Below, piece after piece: positions 62,190-64,000 of a stretch of DNA of 64,000 nucleotides. The translations under genes and the position numbers were made by a program. Location of the stretch: positions 8,308,001 through 8,372,000 of the forward strand of contig CM055609.1 of NCBI GenBank assembly GCA_029379385.1, written 5' to 3'. This stretch comes from Quillaja saponaria (lineage: Eukaryota; Streptophyta; Magnoliopsida; Fabales; Quillajaceae). Under the pieces are notes generated by a model that saw only the letters and a list, made by a program, of their open reading frames with translations, was not told the origin of the DNA and did no database searches. Within the stretch, counting starts at the first letter, position 1. The number at the start of each line of letters is the position of its first letter.

Positions 62190-63327
62190 CTTATCTCACT
62201 ATTGCACTTCAAATATAGACCTTGATGTACAAGTGAATTATGAAGTTTTAACCTGCAGGCTGCAAAAATGTTCTTGGGAGATCTTTGTTTGTTGTTGGAG
62301 AGATAGGAGGCAACGATTATAACTATCCATTCTTTGAAAGAAAAAGTGTACAAGAGATCAGAACATACTTACCCGAAGTAATTACTACAATCACTTTGGC
62401 CATCAAGGTGATAATTAATTTATGAAGAAATTTGGCTAATTTCCGTTCACTTTCTCTTTCTATGTATACAAACAATAATTAAAGGAGATAGATAGGGTCA
62501 GCAAGTTGCTTTCTTTTTCTAAATAGTAGAAAGACAAGCAACCAATTGGAATTTGGGGGATAGTTCTATGTCTGAAACAGAGTATTCATCTGCATATTCA
62601 TGGTTGCCTTGCAGAAATTGATTGATTTAGGGGCTGTAACGCTTGTCGTTCCCGGGAATCTTCCAATTGGATGCTCTGCAAAATATTTAACACTTTACAG
62701 GAGTGGCAATGAGAAGGAATATGACCAGTCTGGTTGTCTTAAGTGGCTAAACAAATTTGCTGAATACCATAATGAGCAACTTCAGAATGCACTACATCAG
62801 CTCAAAGAGCTTCATCCACATACCAATATTATTTACGCAGATTATTACTATAATGCAATGCGTTTCTATCACGTTCCTGATCAGTTTGGTACGTTGTTCC
62901 ATTCCCTAAACTTCTATGTTGTTATAATATATATAATATAAAGTGTTAGGGATATCGAAACAGATTCATTGGGTCTCACCCAATAACTTTAATCTTTAAG
63001 TTCAGTTGATTGTTTTAGATGCTATCGGAGTCTGTTTGAATACAATCAAAACAAGTACTAAAAATTACTGATTTTCTTCATCTCATGGCAGGGTTTACAG
63101 GATCACCTCTGGAAATTTGCTGCGGAGGTGGAGGCCCTTACAATTTCAACATGTCTGTAGAGTGTGGCGAAAGGGGAGTAAGTGCTTGTGATGATCCTTC
63201 ACAGTATGTTGGCTGGGATGGTGTCCATTTAACTGAAGCTGCATATAAATGGATTGCCCAAGGTTTATTAGAAGGAACACACGCCACTCTTGATATTAGT
63301 ATACCTAGCCTACTGCAAAAAATGTAA
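61311..63327 (+). pseudogene. GDSL esterase/lipase 2, frameshifted tandem copy
   Basis: Paralogue of the gene at 56659 with the same five-exon layout: 61311-61572, 61664-61893, 62259-62407, 62615-62888, 63092-63327. It has a signal peptide ([15 protein letters not shown]), block [13 protein letters not shown], block [14 protein letters not shown] and block [12 protein letters not shown]. Exon 2 is 230 nt against 231 in copy 1: ttgggctccc stands where copy 1 has ttggggctgcc. The one-base loss shifts the frame after YLG and gives TGA at 61687, leaving about 95 residues. With that base the gene would encode 383 residues with no other defect seen. So it is either a very young pseudogene or a homopolymer sequencing error. 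Confidence 0.85.
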
Positions 63328-64000
63328 CTCTTAAGGAAAATTGAACAAGAGAAGGATTGATTGTAGTATTGATTGATCTAAGACTATACTCATGATTTTT
63401 ATATATAATAAAATAATAATACAAAAACTACAACATCTAAACAATATAGGAGCTAGTTAATAACAGTAAAGAGTTAAACGACATGATCTTGAATAAAATT
63501 TGAAAATGTCATATCATTTATTGCTTCAAAAATTAACTAGGGAAACAGTTGGGGGCTAGAAGGCCACACTTTTATGTTATATATTATTATCATGTCAAAA
63601 TCACAATAATGTCGTCTTTTTATATATTTCCAGCATGCAATTGAGTCGTTAAATTCTATATAATAATAATAAAAAAATATTATCCTAAAAAAGATTATCT
63701 TATAGTGAGATATACAAGTGCACATGAGTTGTTAAATTCTGAAGAAAAAAGAAAAGATGTTATCCTAAAAAAAAAAGTATCTTATAGTGAGATATATAAG
63801 GCTTTGATGATCAGAGCAAATATATATATATAAATATATATTAACAAAATGAAAAAGGAAATAGATAGAGTAGATTGAGTATTGCTGAATATTGCATTCT
63901 TTCTATCGCTACATTGATTTAAAAAGTTTTGGGAAGGTAGGTAGAGTATTGCTGAATATTGCGATTGTTTCATCACAACCATTTATTTGGAAGAATCATT
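63328..64000. other. Downstream flank of GDSL 2
   Basis: AT-rich with no gene. It holds an 83-bp imperfect tandem duplication (63643-63808) and a repeated tagagtattgctgaatattg (about 63873 and 63942). Confidence 0.5.
63643..63808 (+). repeat. 83-bp imperfect tandem duplication
   Basis: Units beginning gagt[c/t]gttaaattct at 63643 and 63726 share ttatcctaaaaaa and tatcttatagtgagatata at matching offsets. Confidence 0.75.

Overview
The window is nuclear DNA from a eudicot plant. Genes have many exons with GT-AG introns, intergenic DNA is AT-rich, and the proteins are plant-specific or plant-type: the plastid Mg-chelatase I subunit, BAHD acyltransferase, CLE peptides, TAXIMIN, a PLS-class PPR protein and SGNH/GDSL esterases. 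The species cannot be fixed from the sequence. No bacterial, organellar or viral gene was seen.

Layout: 0-6.6 kb holds a tandem array of Nudix CoA diphosphatase genes (NUDT11 type): a copy cut by the left edge, a decayed copy, and a complete copy whose second intron carries a 5'-truncated RTE retroelement. 7.4-9.5 kb: CHLI on the minus strand. 11.2-12.8 kb: a BAHD acyltransferase (-). 13.5-14.1 kb: two MITE-like copies. 15.2-22.3 kb: a 14-coding-exon gene for a 915-residue protein resembling the uncharacterised At4g18490 family, with an internal triplicated repeat and an apparent U12-type AT-AC intron. 23.2-34.5 kb: three single-exon CLE prepropeptide genes (+) and a possible decayed fourth (-), separated by a rearranged Ty1/copia element (25.3-30.2 kb) that contains a nested 2.26-kb solo LTR. 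37.5-40.9 kb: a CPRD49/WDL1-type SGNH hydrolase (-). 41-48.3 kb: a long gene-free stretch ending in three inverted-repeat elements of about 0.87 kb each. 48.4-50.0 kb: a PLS/E PPR gene. 51.3-51.7 kb: TAXIMIN1-like. 52.7-55.9 kb: mitochondrial malate dehydrogenase. 56.7-63.3 kb: two tandem GDSL esterase genes, the second with a one-base frameshift.

The genes do not form one pathway. From memory of Arabidopsis locus numbers, GDSL (At5g45910), GDSL (At5g45920), CHLI2 (At5g45930) and NUDX11 (At5g45940) lie in one block there, CHLI1 (At4g18480) is next to At4g18490, and CLE5/CLE6 are next to TAX1. The window appears to hold a less fractionated version of that ancestral neighbourhood. The most notable items are the CLE cluster with three different mature dodecapeptides, the AT-AC intron, the Nudix triplication and the nested retroelement. 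All exon boundaries were assigned by eye from splice signals, reading frame and family similarity.
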